NCBI GenBank assembly: GCA_037976565.1
Contig: CP137672.1
Span: 30,199,218-30,263,217 of the forward strand
DNA length: 64,000 bases
Direction of reading: 5' to 3'
From: Mesocentrotus franciscanus
Lineage: Eukaryota > Echinodermata > Echinoidea > Camarodonta > Strongylocentrotidae
Position numbers and translations under genes: made by a program
Notes under the pieces: model-generated
Told to the model about the DNA's origin: nothing
Database searches by the model: none
The model's input: only the letters and a program-made list of their open reading frames with translations
Shown here: positions 13,701-24,868 of the stretch, in pieces
Position numbering within the stretch: position 1 is the stretch's first letter
How the letters are laid out: each line of letters opens with the position of its first letter

Positions 13701-15759
13701 TCGCCATGTCTGAGTATTTATCTTACAAAACGAAGAAAATATATAACCTTTGTCACTATTGTAAGAGACGAAGAGTAGGCCTTAGTTTCGGTCACGATAG
13801 CGGTTTTTATGTTTAACTCAAAAGGGAAAATCACCCTGTAATTAGGAATTCGAAACATTCAGTGACTTTTAATGCAGCTTCTCATGATATCAGTGAAGCC
13901 AATGGCGGATCCAGGGGCAGTCGGCACGTGTCCCCCCTCCTCCCGAAAAAGGAGGGGTGAAAGAAAAGACGAATCATGGGCTGATGATCTATTTTCTTCT
14001 TTCTTTTTTTCCCCTCGAAACAGAATTTTCGGACTTGCCCGCCTCTTCTGCCAGAGAATCCTGTATCCGCCACTGAGGCAAACCATGTTATACCCACCTT
14101 GAATAAGAGATGATGTCACATTTACCCAGAAAACGCTGTACTCTCTAACAAAGGTTGCTCTGTTTACACAAAGAAAAATGTATTTTGAAACAATATGCAC
14201 TGTTGCCCATAAAGTTGGAAAAAAAAAATTCCTACCCGTTTTCTTGAAATGATTGTGACGATATGGTTTATTCTTGATAGACAAAGTTTATATCTTCTTA
14301 TAATTTTATTTACCATTCTCTATACGAATATTTAGATTTATCAATAAAGTTCTGAAAAGGTATAAACTTGATCTATCAAGTATATATTATATTCCCATAA
14401 TCACGTCATGAAAAAAATATTTTATGGGCGACGGTTTATATTGAAGAAAAAAGACACGAGGGTAACTCCCATACATGTGAAAGATTTAAGCATAAAAAGA
14501 AGAGTTATTTAGAGAAATATCTCATGATTAATTCGATTAGTTCAGGTAAATCTTTGTAGAACAAATTTCATTCTTTAAGAGAAAATGCATTGAAATTTTT
14601 GGTTTATTATTCTTTATTCTCGGTAATGTATGGGGTATCGTAAGATAACATATGTTGCACTTTCTCTCACACATTTAGGCAATACTTACGCGATGTACAC
14701 GTCACCATTTCCAACGGTAGATGCAGTCCAAAGAAAGGAAGTCGTCGACGCCTTGTTCAGGCTGTTTCGATGAGTGACAGCACTGTCCGTTTGGCCACAG
14801 GAGACTGTCTGGAAGTTGGTCGCGTCAGTGGCTGACCACGAACCGACGACGTCGTTGGTGCCCGCTGTACGTGCTAGGAGGAGTATCCCCTTAAACTGCC
14901 CAGTACCAGGGCTTGTATTGATAGTGACTATAATCAATATAATCAATATGAACATCTTTTTCTTTTTTTTTTTTGGTAAACAGCACAAATGAAATTGATC
15001 AACGACTGATCAACGTTTTTGTTATCTCTTCTTTTAGAGATGACGAAGCTGCGTATTGAATAAGTAAGTTGCATATTATATTTGTACGGTAATGACATTG
15101 GCTTATAACCGAAAATGTTTACTTTCTCACCCTCTAACATTTGATTTAGTTTTTGGTCACTTTAATCTACATTTTCAACAACCGAAGCATGTAACACATA
15201 CTATATCCGTAATCCTTATTCTAGTATCCTAGTATGTTGGATGCTTTTCGAATAAGATCATCATTTGCTGCTGAAGTTTTAAAGGTTAAATATTGAACTT
15301 TTACTACTTTTACAGAATCATTCATTTATTTCGACTTGTTCTCTATTTCCCTCGCTCTCGCTCTCTCTCTCTCTCTCTCTCTCACTTTTCCGCCATATTC
15401 ATTATGAATAAACAGGAGCCCCATTCATTAATTATATTGTCATTGTGTTTTTATTCATACTTTATTATGTTTGTTTTTTTTATAAATCGAAATTAAGTAA
15501 ACCATAATAATATATGTCACGACTGACCTGTCAGTGGCTGTGTTGGTGAATAGGTATTGCTGTTCACACTGATGGTGTACGGGCTTGGAGTCACAGAAGG
15601 GGGTACAAAATGGTTTGGTGTCATTGTGGTACAAACATCGGGGTTCGATGCCACGGGTGCTCCAGAGGATCGGGCCTCCACCAAGAAGACATTACAGTTC
15701 CACAAAAACGCGAGAAAAACACCATTTACAATGGAGATTCGTCTTTTACTTTGCGCCAT
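1724..15759 (-). CDS. Reeler-EGF gene B: secreted or surface protein with N-terminal reeler domain and 17 EGF repeats (C-terminus outside window)
   Basis: Coding exons in transcript order: 15528-15759, 14690-14927, 14098-14159, 12975-13097, 12182-12301, 11540-11662, 11048-11164, 10374-10496, 9664-9780, 8864-8986, 8155-8277, 7731-7853, 7168-7290, 6196-6318, 5563-5685, 4923-5045, 4245-4367, 3710-3832, 3014-3130 and 1724-1846. They give at least 867 aa. The ATG at 15,759 has A at -3 and G at +4. Exon 1 gives a hydrophobic signal peptide ending near FLVEA, then the reeler start (SSGAPVASNPDVC). Exons 2-3 complete the reeler domain (VGSW, TVSC, DSAVTHRNS, FWVNVTS). Each later exon is one six-cysteine EGF domain, phase 1 to phase 1, mostly 123 bp, with the core CQNGG[TS]C. 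Reeler domains occur in reelin and in invertebrate defence-type proteins, and EGF arrays suggest extracellular binding. The actual function is unknown. Confidence 0.88.
2283..2476 (+). mobile_element. tRNA-derived SINE
   Basis: An A-box-like TGGTCCAGTCTCC is followed by a perfect B box (GGTTCGAATCC). After these come a non-tRNA body and a 3' tail with an AGCGCTGTATAGCC word running into AATAATAAT. This is the usual build of tRNA-derived SINEs rather than a functional tRNA. It lies in an intron of gene B. Confidence 0.7.
2579..2643. repeat. Short inverted repeat (hairpin) with 21-22 bp arms
   Basis: The left arm (TTCAATAGTGCGAATATTTTC) and the right arm (GAAAATATTGCACTATTGAA) pair with a single bulged G and a loop of about 19 nt. 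It is intronic in gene B. It may be the end of a small foldback element. Confidence 0.7.
2838..2903. repeat. Three-copy 23-bp tandem repeat
   Basis: Nearly three exact copies of a 23-bp unit containing ATAACCAAAAATGCACGGCG sit head to tail, the last copy cut at CGG. It lies in the intron between the gene B EGF exons at 3,014 and 1,846. Confidence 0.9.
4540..4637 (-). mobile_element. tRNA-derived SINE fragment
   Basis: On the minus strand, an A-box-like TGATCTAGTGGTTAATGC is followed about 40 nt later by a B-box-like TTCGATTCAAG. The order and spacing suit a tRNA-derived promoter. The body beyond it is diverged. Confidence 0.55.
6637..6711 (-). pseudogene. Decayed EGF exon of gene B
   Basis: On the minus strand the sequence keeps recognisable EGF words: CAGTGTCAGAATGAAGGATC (QCQNEGS) at the start and GGACAGTTCTGCCAA (GQFCQ) at the end. 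The upstream part with the acceptor and first cysteine is missing, a central block is deleted, and the frame meets a stop after NPF. It lies between the intact EGF exons at 7,168-7,290 and 6,196-6,318. I left it out of the gene model as a dead copy of the repeated exon. Confidence 0.75.
8155..11662. repeat. Tandem duplications of a two-EGF-exon unit of about 1.4-1.5 kb in gene B
   Basis: The exons at 8,864-8,986, 10,374-10,496 and 11,540-11,662 form one near-identical class. Those at 8,155-8,277, 9,664-9,780 and 11,048-11,164 form the other. The introns between them are also copies: the AACGTTATTTTATGGACG block recurs near 8,360, 9,870 and 11,245, and the CATTCCAACCGAGGCGTATC block near 9,420 and 10,805. 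The offsets are 1,509-1,510 bp and 1,384 bp. The unit therefore expanded as exon pairs with their introns, with the third iteration cut short. Confidence 0.9.
11931..12063 (+). repeat. Purine-rich intronic tract
   Basis: The plus strand is almost entirely A and G (AAGAAG, GGAGAAG words). Open frames across it encode only Lys/Glu/Arg low complexity, so I do not call them genes. Confidence 0.8.
12182..12301 (-). CDS. Divergent EGF exon of gene B (second EGF)
   Basis: This 120-bp exon is the least similar of the gene B EGFs. On the minus strand it reads through EEPCLSDPCLNGGTC and FYCNCASGFGGTNC, six cysteines with the canonical shorter C3-C4 loop. The acceptor is TTTCAG. The donor is taken as T|GTAGGT because that keeps phase 1; a GT two bases upstream would break phase. 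An AT-rich palindromic and trinucleotide tract lies directly upstream on the gene strand (about 12,305-12,475). Confidence 0.8.
12479..12722 (+). repeat. Long near-homopurine tract (about 240 bp)
   Basis: The plus strand is an almost uninterrupted run of A and G with only scattered T or C, built on GAA/GAG/AAG words. It lies next to an (AAT)n tract in a gene B intron. Open frames on both strands are compositional artefacts. Confidence 0.85.
13205..13370 (-). mobile_element. Possible tRNA-derived SINE fragment
   Basis: On the minus strand an A-box-like TGTGTGGTAGAGTGGTGG is followed by a diverged B-box-like GTATTGAAACTTGG and a body ending near ACCAGGTGACC. It lies in intron 3 of gene B. The call is weak because the B box is degenerate. 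Confidence 0.35.
13900..14075. mobile_element. Short hAT-like non-autonomous element (about 176 bp)
   Basis: The left end CAATGGCGGATCCAGG and the right end CCTGTATCCGCCACTG are inverted copies. CAGTGGCG-type termini are typical of hAT-family elements. I could not see a matching 8-bp target duplication. It lies just downstream of gene B exon 3. Confidence 0.55.
15357..15384. repeat. CT dinucleotide microsatellite
   Basis: A (CT)n run in the first intron of gene B. Confidence 0.85.
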
Positions 15760-18009
15760 GTTTGTGCGAGAGTTACAAGCTGCCTATGAGCATTGTCGTT
15801 GATGTGTGCTTCTGTATACCTTCATATTGAAGAAGCGCTTTTCCTTGTATAAACATGGATATTGTTGTTGTACCCTTGATAGATGCGTGTCGGTCGTCAG
15901 TCTTTTAGGAGTGCCCGGGAAACTCCTCTTCCTCTTTCTTACTAACCAAGTGATATTGAAAATACTCATATGCTCTATGAATAGGCTATAATGTATATAC
16001 ATGTAAGTTGTAACTGGGATTGTGCATTATGAAAACAACCATTCCCAACCGTTTTTTTAAATTAATTTTCATTGTTATCTTAAATAATGTTATGAGAGTT
16101 TGATTTGTAATTGACCTCTAGGATTACTTTTACCTTTATACCTTTACAATGATATCATTTGGAGGTTAAGTGCCGATGACAGTCTAGTAAATATCACTTT
16201 TTTCAAATGTGTCGTCCTTTTCATATCAAGATGGATAAAACTACATGTAGTTTTAGTCAATAGCTGTTCTTCATGAGGTCCATACTACGTTGTAAATGAT
16301 TGCCTATCAGATTCAATCTAACAATGTGTTTTGTAGATATATACTATGCTCAGACTCCTTTAGTGCAGTTGATAACCTACCAAATCTTACCCACAGCTCA
16401 TTTTGAATCGAGAAAATAAATATGTTAAGTCTTTTAACGATTGGCAATGTTCTCTTGACTCCTACCCTTCCTATTTTCAAATAGGTATTAATATAATGGA
16501 AACTATGAAAAGTAATGTATAAACACATTTTCATCTAAATTTCTTTCTTTTGAGGCCGCCATCCTAGTCAAGCGTCGCTTATGATGGTGGGCTCCCGTAC
16601 TTTACAACAGTTAGTTAGGATAATACTTTAAATTCATAATACTATATTATAGAAGCATTAAGTTCGTTATTATAATATGTTTATATGTAAATTACATTTT
16701 GACATGAAGTTATTACTGTTTACTCATTTGTATTATACTTTACGTTTACATGTTCTTTGTTATTCAGTTATTGTATTTGGAAAATGCAGACATGGTTTAA
16801 ACAAAAATAGTATGTGGCTTAAAGTTCATTCGATTTCTTCATGTTGTGAATTATACTCATGCCAGAACACACCCAATCTTATTAACTATAGACTCCGGAA
16901 CGTCATGAGGAACGTACAGTGTATGTGTTTACGTTATAATCTTATACCTCATGAGGATCACACCGTCGAACCGAATCCAAGCCGACTTTATACCGACCGA
17001 TTCTTAATAGCCATTTGCGGCAATGCACCTTTTTGATCGATGTCTTGTCGGTCAGGCGTCGGTCTCGTCGATGTGACTGGGGTATTACTATTTTAATGAC
17101 ATAGTTGTGAGCTGCCATGTCTTTAATACCAATTTCTACATGATATGAACCTCGCGATGCGAGCCTTCTCTCTTGCTACGCCGCAATCAGTCTAGACCTC
17201 CTGCAGTATAGAAATAGCGGGAGAAATAGACTTGTTCTTGTTCTTTGCCACGTCCCTATTATTACAGTCGTTCTGCTGAGGACACAGGTGTCAAAGACAA
17301 CATATAGTACTGGAAGCCTTCGTGGAAGGTGTCCGCTGTATCTTCTTTGTTTAAGGGATGTGTCCATAAATAAGCACCATGAAGCATTGAAAAATGGCCA
17401 TCATCACTTCGTTTATAGAAATCATTCACATTTGTCTTCGAATATAGAACAGGTACATATATTTCGTTTTGCCTGTTGGAATGATAGGTCATGTTTATTT
17501 CCTACACCATTGCTGGTTAAGTTCAGATGAAAAGGGAGACGAGATGATATACATGTAGGTCCATGACTTCCGTGTTTACGTCGTAGATGACAATTATGTA
17601 GGTCGAAACAATTCCCGGACACCCCTTCATTCAAAATGTCCTTGCCCATGTCGCCTTCTCTCTAGATTTCCTCTCTCTGTCTCCCCCTCTCTCTCTTTCT
17701 CTATTACATTTTCGATCTGTCTCACTTTGGGTTGCATGGTGTCTCTATAAAGCGCTTTACATAAATATTATTTCCTACGTGAATCAGAACATGCCGCCTT
17801 TATAATGATGAGAATTAAACAGACACGGTACAACATCAATACGTACTAATGGTAGATCGGTAAGATACGTTAAAAGACTGCTATTTATTAAAGAAAGAAA
17901 TTACACGTTTATCAACAAATAAGACACTATTTCTAATAGGATATGAATAAAAGTTACTATCATTGTTTTTCTATTGTTATTACTACATGGTATCACCAAT
18001 ATTTTCATT

Positions 18010-18120
18010 ATTATTATTTTTACCAATTAATTATCATCATCATCATTATTATTATCATCATTATAATCATCATTATCCTCATGAAATCACAATTGTAGTC
18101 GTTATTATCATTATTATTTT

Positions 18121-18154
<34 letters not shown>

Positions 18155-18201
18155 TTAATCATTATTATTATTATTAGTAGTAGTAGTAGTATTATCATTA
18201 T

Positions 18202-18237
<36 letters not shown>

Positions 18238-18275
18238 TATCATCATTATTATAATTATTATTGTCATCATGAACT
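18010..18275. repeat. Compound trinucleotide microsatellite (CAT/ATT/TAG)
   Basis: Long runs of ATC, ATT and TAG trinucleotides with small interruptions. Open frames of poly-Ile and poly-Met here are artefacts. Confidence 0.9.
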
Positions 18276-18394
18276 ATACTTTGTTATCATTATTATTATT
18301 ATCAAAATTATTGTTATTGTCATTAGCGTTGTTGTTGTTGCTGTATTTGTTAAAGTTATAAAGGTTATCAAGTATTTTTAATTATTATCTCCCT

Positions 18395-18715
18395 TGGCCA
18401 TGGATCTCTTCTCCCGATATAACTCACTGGTATGGGCAAGTGGCCCACTAGCTTACACCAGGGGTTTTCACTACTGGTCTCTTAACGAATAGTGCAGTGG
18501 GTCCTACGCACGGGACCTCTCCATTTAACCTCATATCCATGGGATGGAATAGGGTGTATTTACACCTAACGTGTCTTTCTAATTCAATTTGGCAAATACA
18601 TGTACAATATGGCATGTATTTTCATAATACTAGTAAAAATATGAGATTTGTAAGGCGCCAAATTTACTTGAAATCAAATGCTCAAGGCGCACTTGTGGAT
18701 ATAAAAATGTAATCA
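18395..18715. mobile_element. SINE-like repeat
   Basis: The left part carries tRNA-promoter-like words and a GTCCTACGCACGGGACCTCT block. The right part has the word TTTGTAAGGCGCCAAATTTA, similar to the conserved GCGC-containing 3' tails of the other SINEs in this window. The orientation and exact ends are uncertain. Confidence 0.45.
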
Positions 18716-19131
18716 CATAAAAACATATGTATAAGCAAAAGAACAAGAGTAATATTGAACATACGAGAATGAAAGAGAAAGATAAATTATATGCCGAATC
18801 AAACAGATACCTTTAAAGATTATTTAGAAGAAAATATGCAATATATAACAGAACTATTTAAATTATTTATTATAAATAATGATATTAAATAAGGAAATAT
18901 ATAAGGTATTATTCGCTAATATTTAACGACAACTCTAAACATAAAAACATGCATGCGTATCTACTTTGTGTAACACTCTACGAGTTTTTAACTTAAATTA
19001 CTGTTCCATCATTGGTTGGTTCAAGAACAGTACCCCTCCCCCAGCAAAACAAAACAAACAAAAAAGATAAAGAAAATCATGGAAGTTTGAACTATTCCAA
19101 AGTTGTATGATAATACACTATTTTACATGCC

Positions 19132-19265
19132 TCAAGCGAGGATCACTGTGTTTATGATAACCGCAAGCCATACAGCTGAGACTGCGAGCTTAAAGTTGTA
19201 TGCAAGAAATGAACCTTGAGCTGTGGTTTGGGCTGGGGTGGTCACTGCATCTCCTTCTTCTACAT
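19132..19265 (-). CDS. Last exon of gene A: Thr-rich linker and hydrophobic GPI-anchor-like tail
   Basis: After a TTCAG acceptor in phase 1 the exon reads VEEGDAVTTPAQTTAQGS, then a hydrophobic stretch beginning FLAYNFKLAVSAVWLAV that runs to the stop (TGA at 19,134-19,132) with no cytoplasmic residues. That fits a GPI attachment signal, with a small-residue omega site possible at the G or S. A single-pass helix with no cytosolic tail is the alternative. The exon has no EGF cysteines, so it closes the protein. Confidence 0.75.
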
Positions 19266-22200
19266 CTGAAGATACAAAAATGACAATTATTTAGTAGGTA
19301 ACTTTTTTTTAGCGTGTAAGGTTTTGATACATTACCCACAACAGACGGAATCAAATGGTCGGGAAAGTAGAAGACGTAAATAAGGCTCAATGCAAAACAA
19401 TAGCAATCCCAAGCGAAGAATTTTGTTCTAATTAAACCTTATCATTTCTACTCGGAGTAAAAATGTATTATTACATCAATTTTCAGAAAATGTTTTATAG
19501 TTACTTTTGGAAGATCGAAAGAGACAACGAATGGCGAGCGTAACCGATTGATAAAAACAGTGCGATGTTCCATTGTTGCAAATTTCGCTGTCCTTCTAAA
19601 ACATATATAAATACATGATGACGATTGATTACACGACAGACCCGTCGCGATATTTCTTTTAAATTGTGATATACTTGATCACACTACATGGCGTTCATCA
19701 TCATAATTATCATTTTCCCTCTTACTAGGAGTTACTGACTTTTGCGCCATAATGACGCTCCCTAGTCCCTCGACCCACTTCTTCATCAGGTCGTGAGCAT
19801 TTGGCTCAGCTTAACCAAAGCGTATTGAGAGAGATAGTTGTGGCATTCGCACACATACGCGATCAAAGGTCAATTCATGGAGCTTCAAATAGATCCCTTC
19901 CACATACAATCTCTATGGGAGGGAACTATTTGAAGCTTATGAATGGACCTTTGATCGCATACGGTTGCTCGTGTCATAGCTAATATACATCTCTCAATAC
20001 GCTATCAGCTAAACCCGTCTTCTTTTACAGTAAAAAGAAGTTACGATTTTACACATAACAGTTTAATCTATTTATGAGTAGCGTATAATTACATGTTATT
20101 AATACATGTATGTAACGAAGAATGTAAAATGAATTTTAGATCATTAAAATTCACAGTTATCAGTGTGATAGAACATTCACTTTCGAGTAATTAACCACCA
20201 AATTAAAGGTGTCCAATATTAAATTTTATTGATTTACATAACACCTAGCACAATTATGAAGTGAATTTGACATCCTTCAACATCAAAATAAGCTAATTTC
20301 AAAGTGATAAGAATGTCAACTTTCGTGTTCTTTAACGATCAGAGTTGTATTTATTTTTATTTTTTTTTACACCTAGTGCATTTGCGATATAAGTGAAATG
20401 TAATAAACTTGCCTAAATTACACATTGGACCGGTAAATCCATCAGGACAAGTACATGTGTACTTTCCACCATCAGTGTCTGGAACACAGGTCGATCCGTT
20501 CATACACGCGTTGTCACTGCAGGGATCGTCTGCAAATACACAGAAATACATGTAAGAAAAAAAAAAATCGCGTTTTCCTCGATAAATATGGGAAATAACA
20601 GAGTTTCGAATATCTTAGAATTGATTTGATTCTCCGAAGAATTTTTTTTTGCTAATAAAACAAACACTGTACAGTGACCCAAACGTTTTGATATGTATGG
20701 GCAAAGAATATACTTATAATTATAGAATTTAAAAAAAAACCCATTTTCTTCAGCATGATAACAGTGAACCACTCACACGCTACCATTTAGCCATTAAACA
20801 AATGGGTGGAAGAAAAATTGTAGATGTCTTGCTTAGGGATTGAACCTACAAACTTCGCATCTTCAATCGAGTGTTTAAACCACTCGACTACGACTTTCTA
20901 CTCAAAATTTGTGATTTATAAACATTGAGTGGCCTTACACGTTGTTTGTTTGTTGATGTTTTTACGCCTAGTACGTTTGCGTTATATGTGAAATGTGATA
21001 AACTTACCTAAATTACACATTGGACCGGTAAATCCATCAAGACAAGTACATGTGTAGTTTCCGCTATCTGTGTCTGGAACACATGTCGATCCGTTCATAC
21101 AGGCGTTGTCGCTGCAGGGATCGTCTGCAACTACACAGAAATACATGTAAGAAAAAAAAACAAAAATAAAATAGCGTTTTCCTCGATAACTATGGGGAAA
21201 TAACAGAGTTTCAACTATCTTAGAATTGATTTGACTTGATTTTTTTTTCTTCACTCTTGGGTTTGATTGCCGTTGCCAGCTTACAGCTGTTTTCCAAAAA
21301 GGTCTCTGCCAATTACAAAAAAAGAGTTATACAAAAAAACATAGACCTTTGAGCAAAAAATATACTTATGATTATAGATTGAAAAAAGGAAAGAAATATT
21401 TTCTTCAGCATAATAATAGTGAATCACTCGCACCCTTCCCATCTGCCATTAACAAATGGCAAAATAAAAATTGTAGATGTCTTGCTTAGGGATTGAACCC
21501 ACAAACTTCGCATCTTCAATCGAGTGTTTAAACCATTAGACTACGACTTTCTACCCAAAATTTAATGTCTTTGCACGTTGTTCGTTTATTTTTGTTTTTT
21601 ACGCCTAGTACGTTTGCGTTATAATTATGTGAAATTTGATAAACTTACCTAAATTACACATTGGACCGGTAAATCCATCAGGACAACTACATGTGTAGTT
21701 TCCGCCATCAGTGTCTGGAACACATGTCGATCCGTTCATACATGCGTTGTCGATGCAGGGATCGTCTGCAACTACACAGAATACATGTAAGAAGAAAAAA
21801 AAATATAGGCCTATAAATAGCGTTTTCCTCGATAAATAGGAGGAATTATAAACAGAGTTTCAATTATCTTAGAATTGATTTTCTTTTCCTTATCCTTTAT
21901 TTTACACTCATGTATTCAATCGCACTTATCAGCAGCTGATTTCCAAAGGGGTCCATGCCAAAATCAATTAAATAAGAAAAATATGAACAAACAAATATGT
22001 TTATTGTTAAAAACAATGTTATAAATCATATATTTTCTAAGGGGATTCTCTTCAGAATGGTAATAGTGAACCACTTGCACCCTACCCAGTACCCATTTAA
22101 CAGATGGGGGAAGAATGTAGATGCCTTGCTTAATAGGGATCGAACCCACGATCCAGTCGAATGTTTAAACCACTCGACTACGACTCTCTGCAGATGTACA

Positions 22201-24226
22201 TATATATTATATAAGAATAAAAAATAGTCGTGCGGCGGTTGACGAGTGACAAAGAAATAATGAAACAACAATGAAACAGGAGATACTTTCTTATTGAGTG
22301 CTAGATATTAATATAGTCTCGATAGTTAAATAAAAAGAAAAAGATATAAAGAGGACAATAAAGTGCTTTCAAATCCAGAAGCTAAAGTTAAAAATATGAA
22401 CGCCATATACTTATGAATGGGAAACATATTCTTGGGTTTAGAAAGTATGGTTACGTCGTATGATATTGAAGACTGAAAGATTTCACATTGACAAAACACT
22501 TAAAATGTTCATATTCTAAGAGTCTTCTTTAGAAAAGGAAATGATGTGAGCCAAATCAAGGAAACATATTTAGCAAAGCCGTTCTAAAAGATTTCATTCT
22601 AATAAAATGAAACATTTGACATTTCGTAGTTTAAAAAAATATGAGTATTAAACCATGGCTACCGGAACCGGATGGTCCCTGTACATTTAGTACGGAATAA
22701 AAGGTTATTGTTCTTTCTTTCTGCTACTATAGGCTACTTTCTTTTCCGTTGATATTTTGTTATGTGCTATTTCTTCAATTATCCCCAATCCTCATGTTAT
22801 TGCTAGTTTGCTACAGGCTACATCTAGGCCTATGTTTTTGTTAACAGTTAACGTGCTTTTTTAAAACGCTGAACAGCTCTCAAATGGAATTCCTTGGAAC
22901 GTACTATCCATATCTTGGCACGTAGTTCCCGTATAACCAGGTTCGCAGATACACTGAATTCCACCATCTGCATTATTCGCACATGTTCCATGATTGCTAC
23001 ATATTTGCAATCCAGCGACTAAGGCCTTGCATTCATCTGAAAAATTTCGATAAATGATTGTGTGAACGAGAATAAATATCATAAATAAGAATTTTTTAAC
23101 AGTTAATTGGAATTCATGTTGTGATATCAATTAATAGTGATGATACTGATTTTAAAATAATGCTAGACTTAAAAGTCACAGCTTGTCATGGTAATGACAG
23201 TTTAGGTCATATGTAAATATGAGCTAATCTATGACATGGTTTCATTATCTTATACGAAATTATGCAATGTTGTTATTCAAATATCAATTTTTCTCGTTTT
23301 AGATGAATGCTGTCACTACATTTAACAATAGCAATTGTTAAATACATTCTGAACTCTTATTTTCTTAGACATATACCTTTGTTTTTTCATGCACATTAGT
23401 AGATTTTTGGTTTTAAACAAACCGCTATAATATTACGTTTGCAACATACACTTTAATTCAATTTACTTTCAGATTGCATCAAACTGTAAACACATTTCAA
23501 TCCCTTATTTCATTAATTCATTAGTGTTCATGTTTACTACAATTTTATGCCCTCGCCAAATATCTAATTTGGGCTTTTTTCTCCAATATAATGTGCAATT
23601 TAGTATACGAAATTGCCCAATATTGTTATTTAAATACTAATTCTAATTTTATTGAACAACTTTCTCAATTTAGATGAATTCTGTCATTACATTTATCAGG
23701 GAAAAAACGAAATAGAGACTGTCATTTAGATTTTTACATACGCATCTAATACGCATAAAGTCGCATATGTATTCTTTCTCTCAACACACACACACACACA
23801 CACACGCATATCCTTACCATTGTCCCTACAATTCAAAACCTAAACACGTTTCCACCACGACCCACACCCTCACCTTTAACCTATATTATTTGTCTGGATC
23901 AATTATTAAAAAACAGGTGTCAAATCTGAAAGATTTTCTCACCATCCATAAATCATATGATTTGCGCTATATCAAACAAGATTGATATCCTATCTCTTTA
24001 ACTCGTCAACTTTTTTTCTTCTTCTCCTTTATACTTATTCAATTACTGTTCCTATCTTTTTCCCCCTCTCTCGCTCACAAAAAATGATTTGTTGTTGATC
24101 TATAGGGTGGAACAATATTCACACAATTTACTTGTAACCAATGCAGATATTGTAAGCTGTATGAATAACAGTGATATTACGATTCTATAATTGCCAAAAT
24201 ACGTATGTGAAGGTAAAATAATATTA

Positions 24227-24263
<37 letters not shown>

Positions 24264-24823
24264 ACCAGTATACTCACCGGGAATTATCAGTGATGTCACA
24301 TTAACCCAAAATGTTGCGTAGGCTTGTACAAAAGTAGCGCTGGATAAATGTACATAAAGAAATAGAGCATTAATTTTGTTTTTAAAAAACCCATTATTTC
24401 ACAGAAGTTTTCCAAATGTAATGATGAATTGGTTCAGTTTACATAATTATCTCGTTAAACTGGTACCCGGCAGGAATGAATTCCTTAGAATGCAAGAGCT
24501 AGGCCGTAAAACCAGCAATGATATAGGCCGGCTGATAGTAATGGAGCGCCAGGAGTTTAATTCAAGTATGACAGACATGCGCGCTATGTATAGAAGAATC
24601 CGTTTTGGACATTACTATTATCATTATTATTATTTTCATTATTATTATTATTGTAGTTGTTTTTATTATTACTATTATTATTGTTATTATTATTATTATC
24701 ATCATTATCATTATTAATAGTAGTAGTAGAAGTAGGAGTAGTAGTAGTAGTAGTAGTAGTAAAAGTATCATTATTATATGTAGTAGTATATATTAGTAGG
24801 AGTAGTAGTAGTAGTAGTACATT

Positions 24824-24868
<45 letters not shown>

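Larger units (their letters stand above)
15760..19131. other. Intergenic region between the two reeler-EGF genes
   Basis: No gene is supported. This is the 5' flank of gene B and the 3' flank of gene A. It contains scattered SINE-like tails (for example ATAAAGCGCTTTACATAAAT near 17,750), a (CAT/ATT)n microsatellite block and a SINE-like sequence at about 18,395-18,715. On the gene A strand an AATAAA lies within AT-rich DNA near 18,860, about 270 bp past the stop. That is a possible but unproven poly(A) signal. Confidence 0.6.

Noticed and set aside
17963..18361. 132-aa open frame rich in Ile
   Set aside because: It is a translation of the CAT/ATT microsatellite with no domain or splice context.
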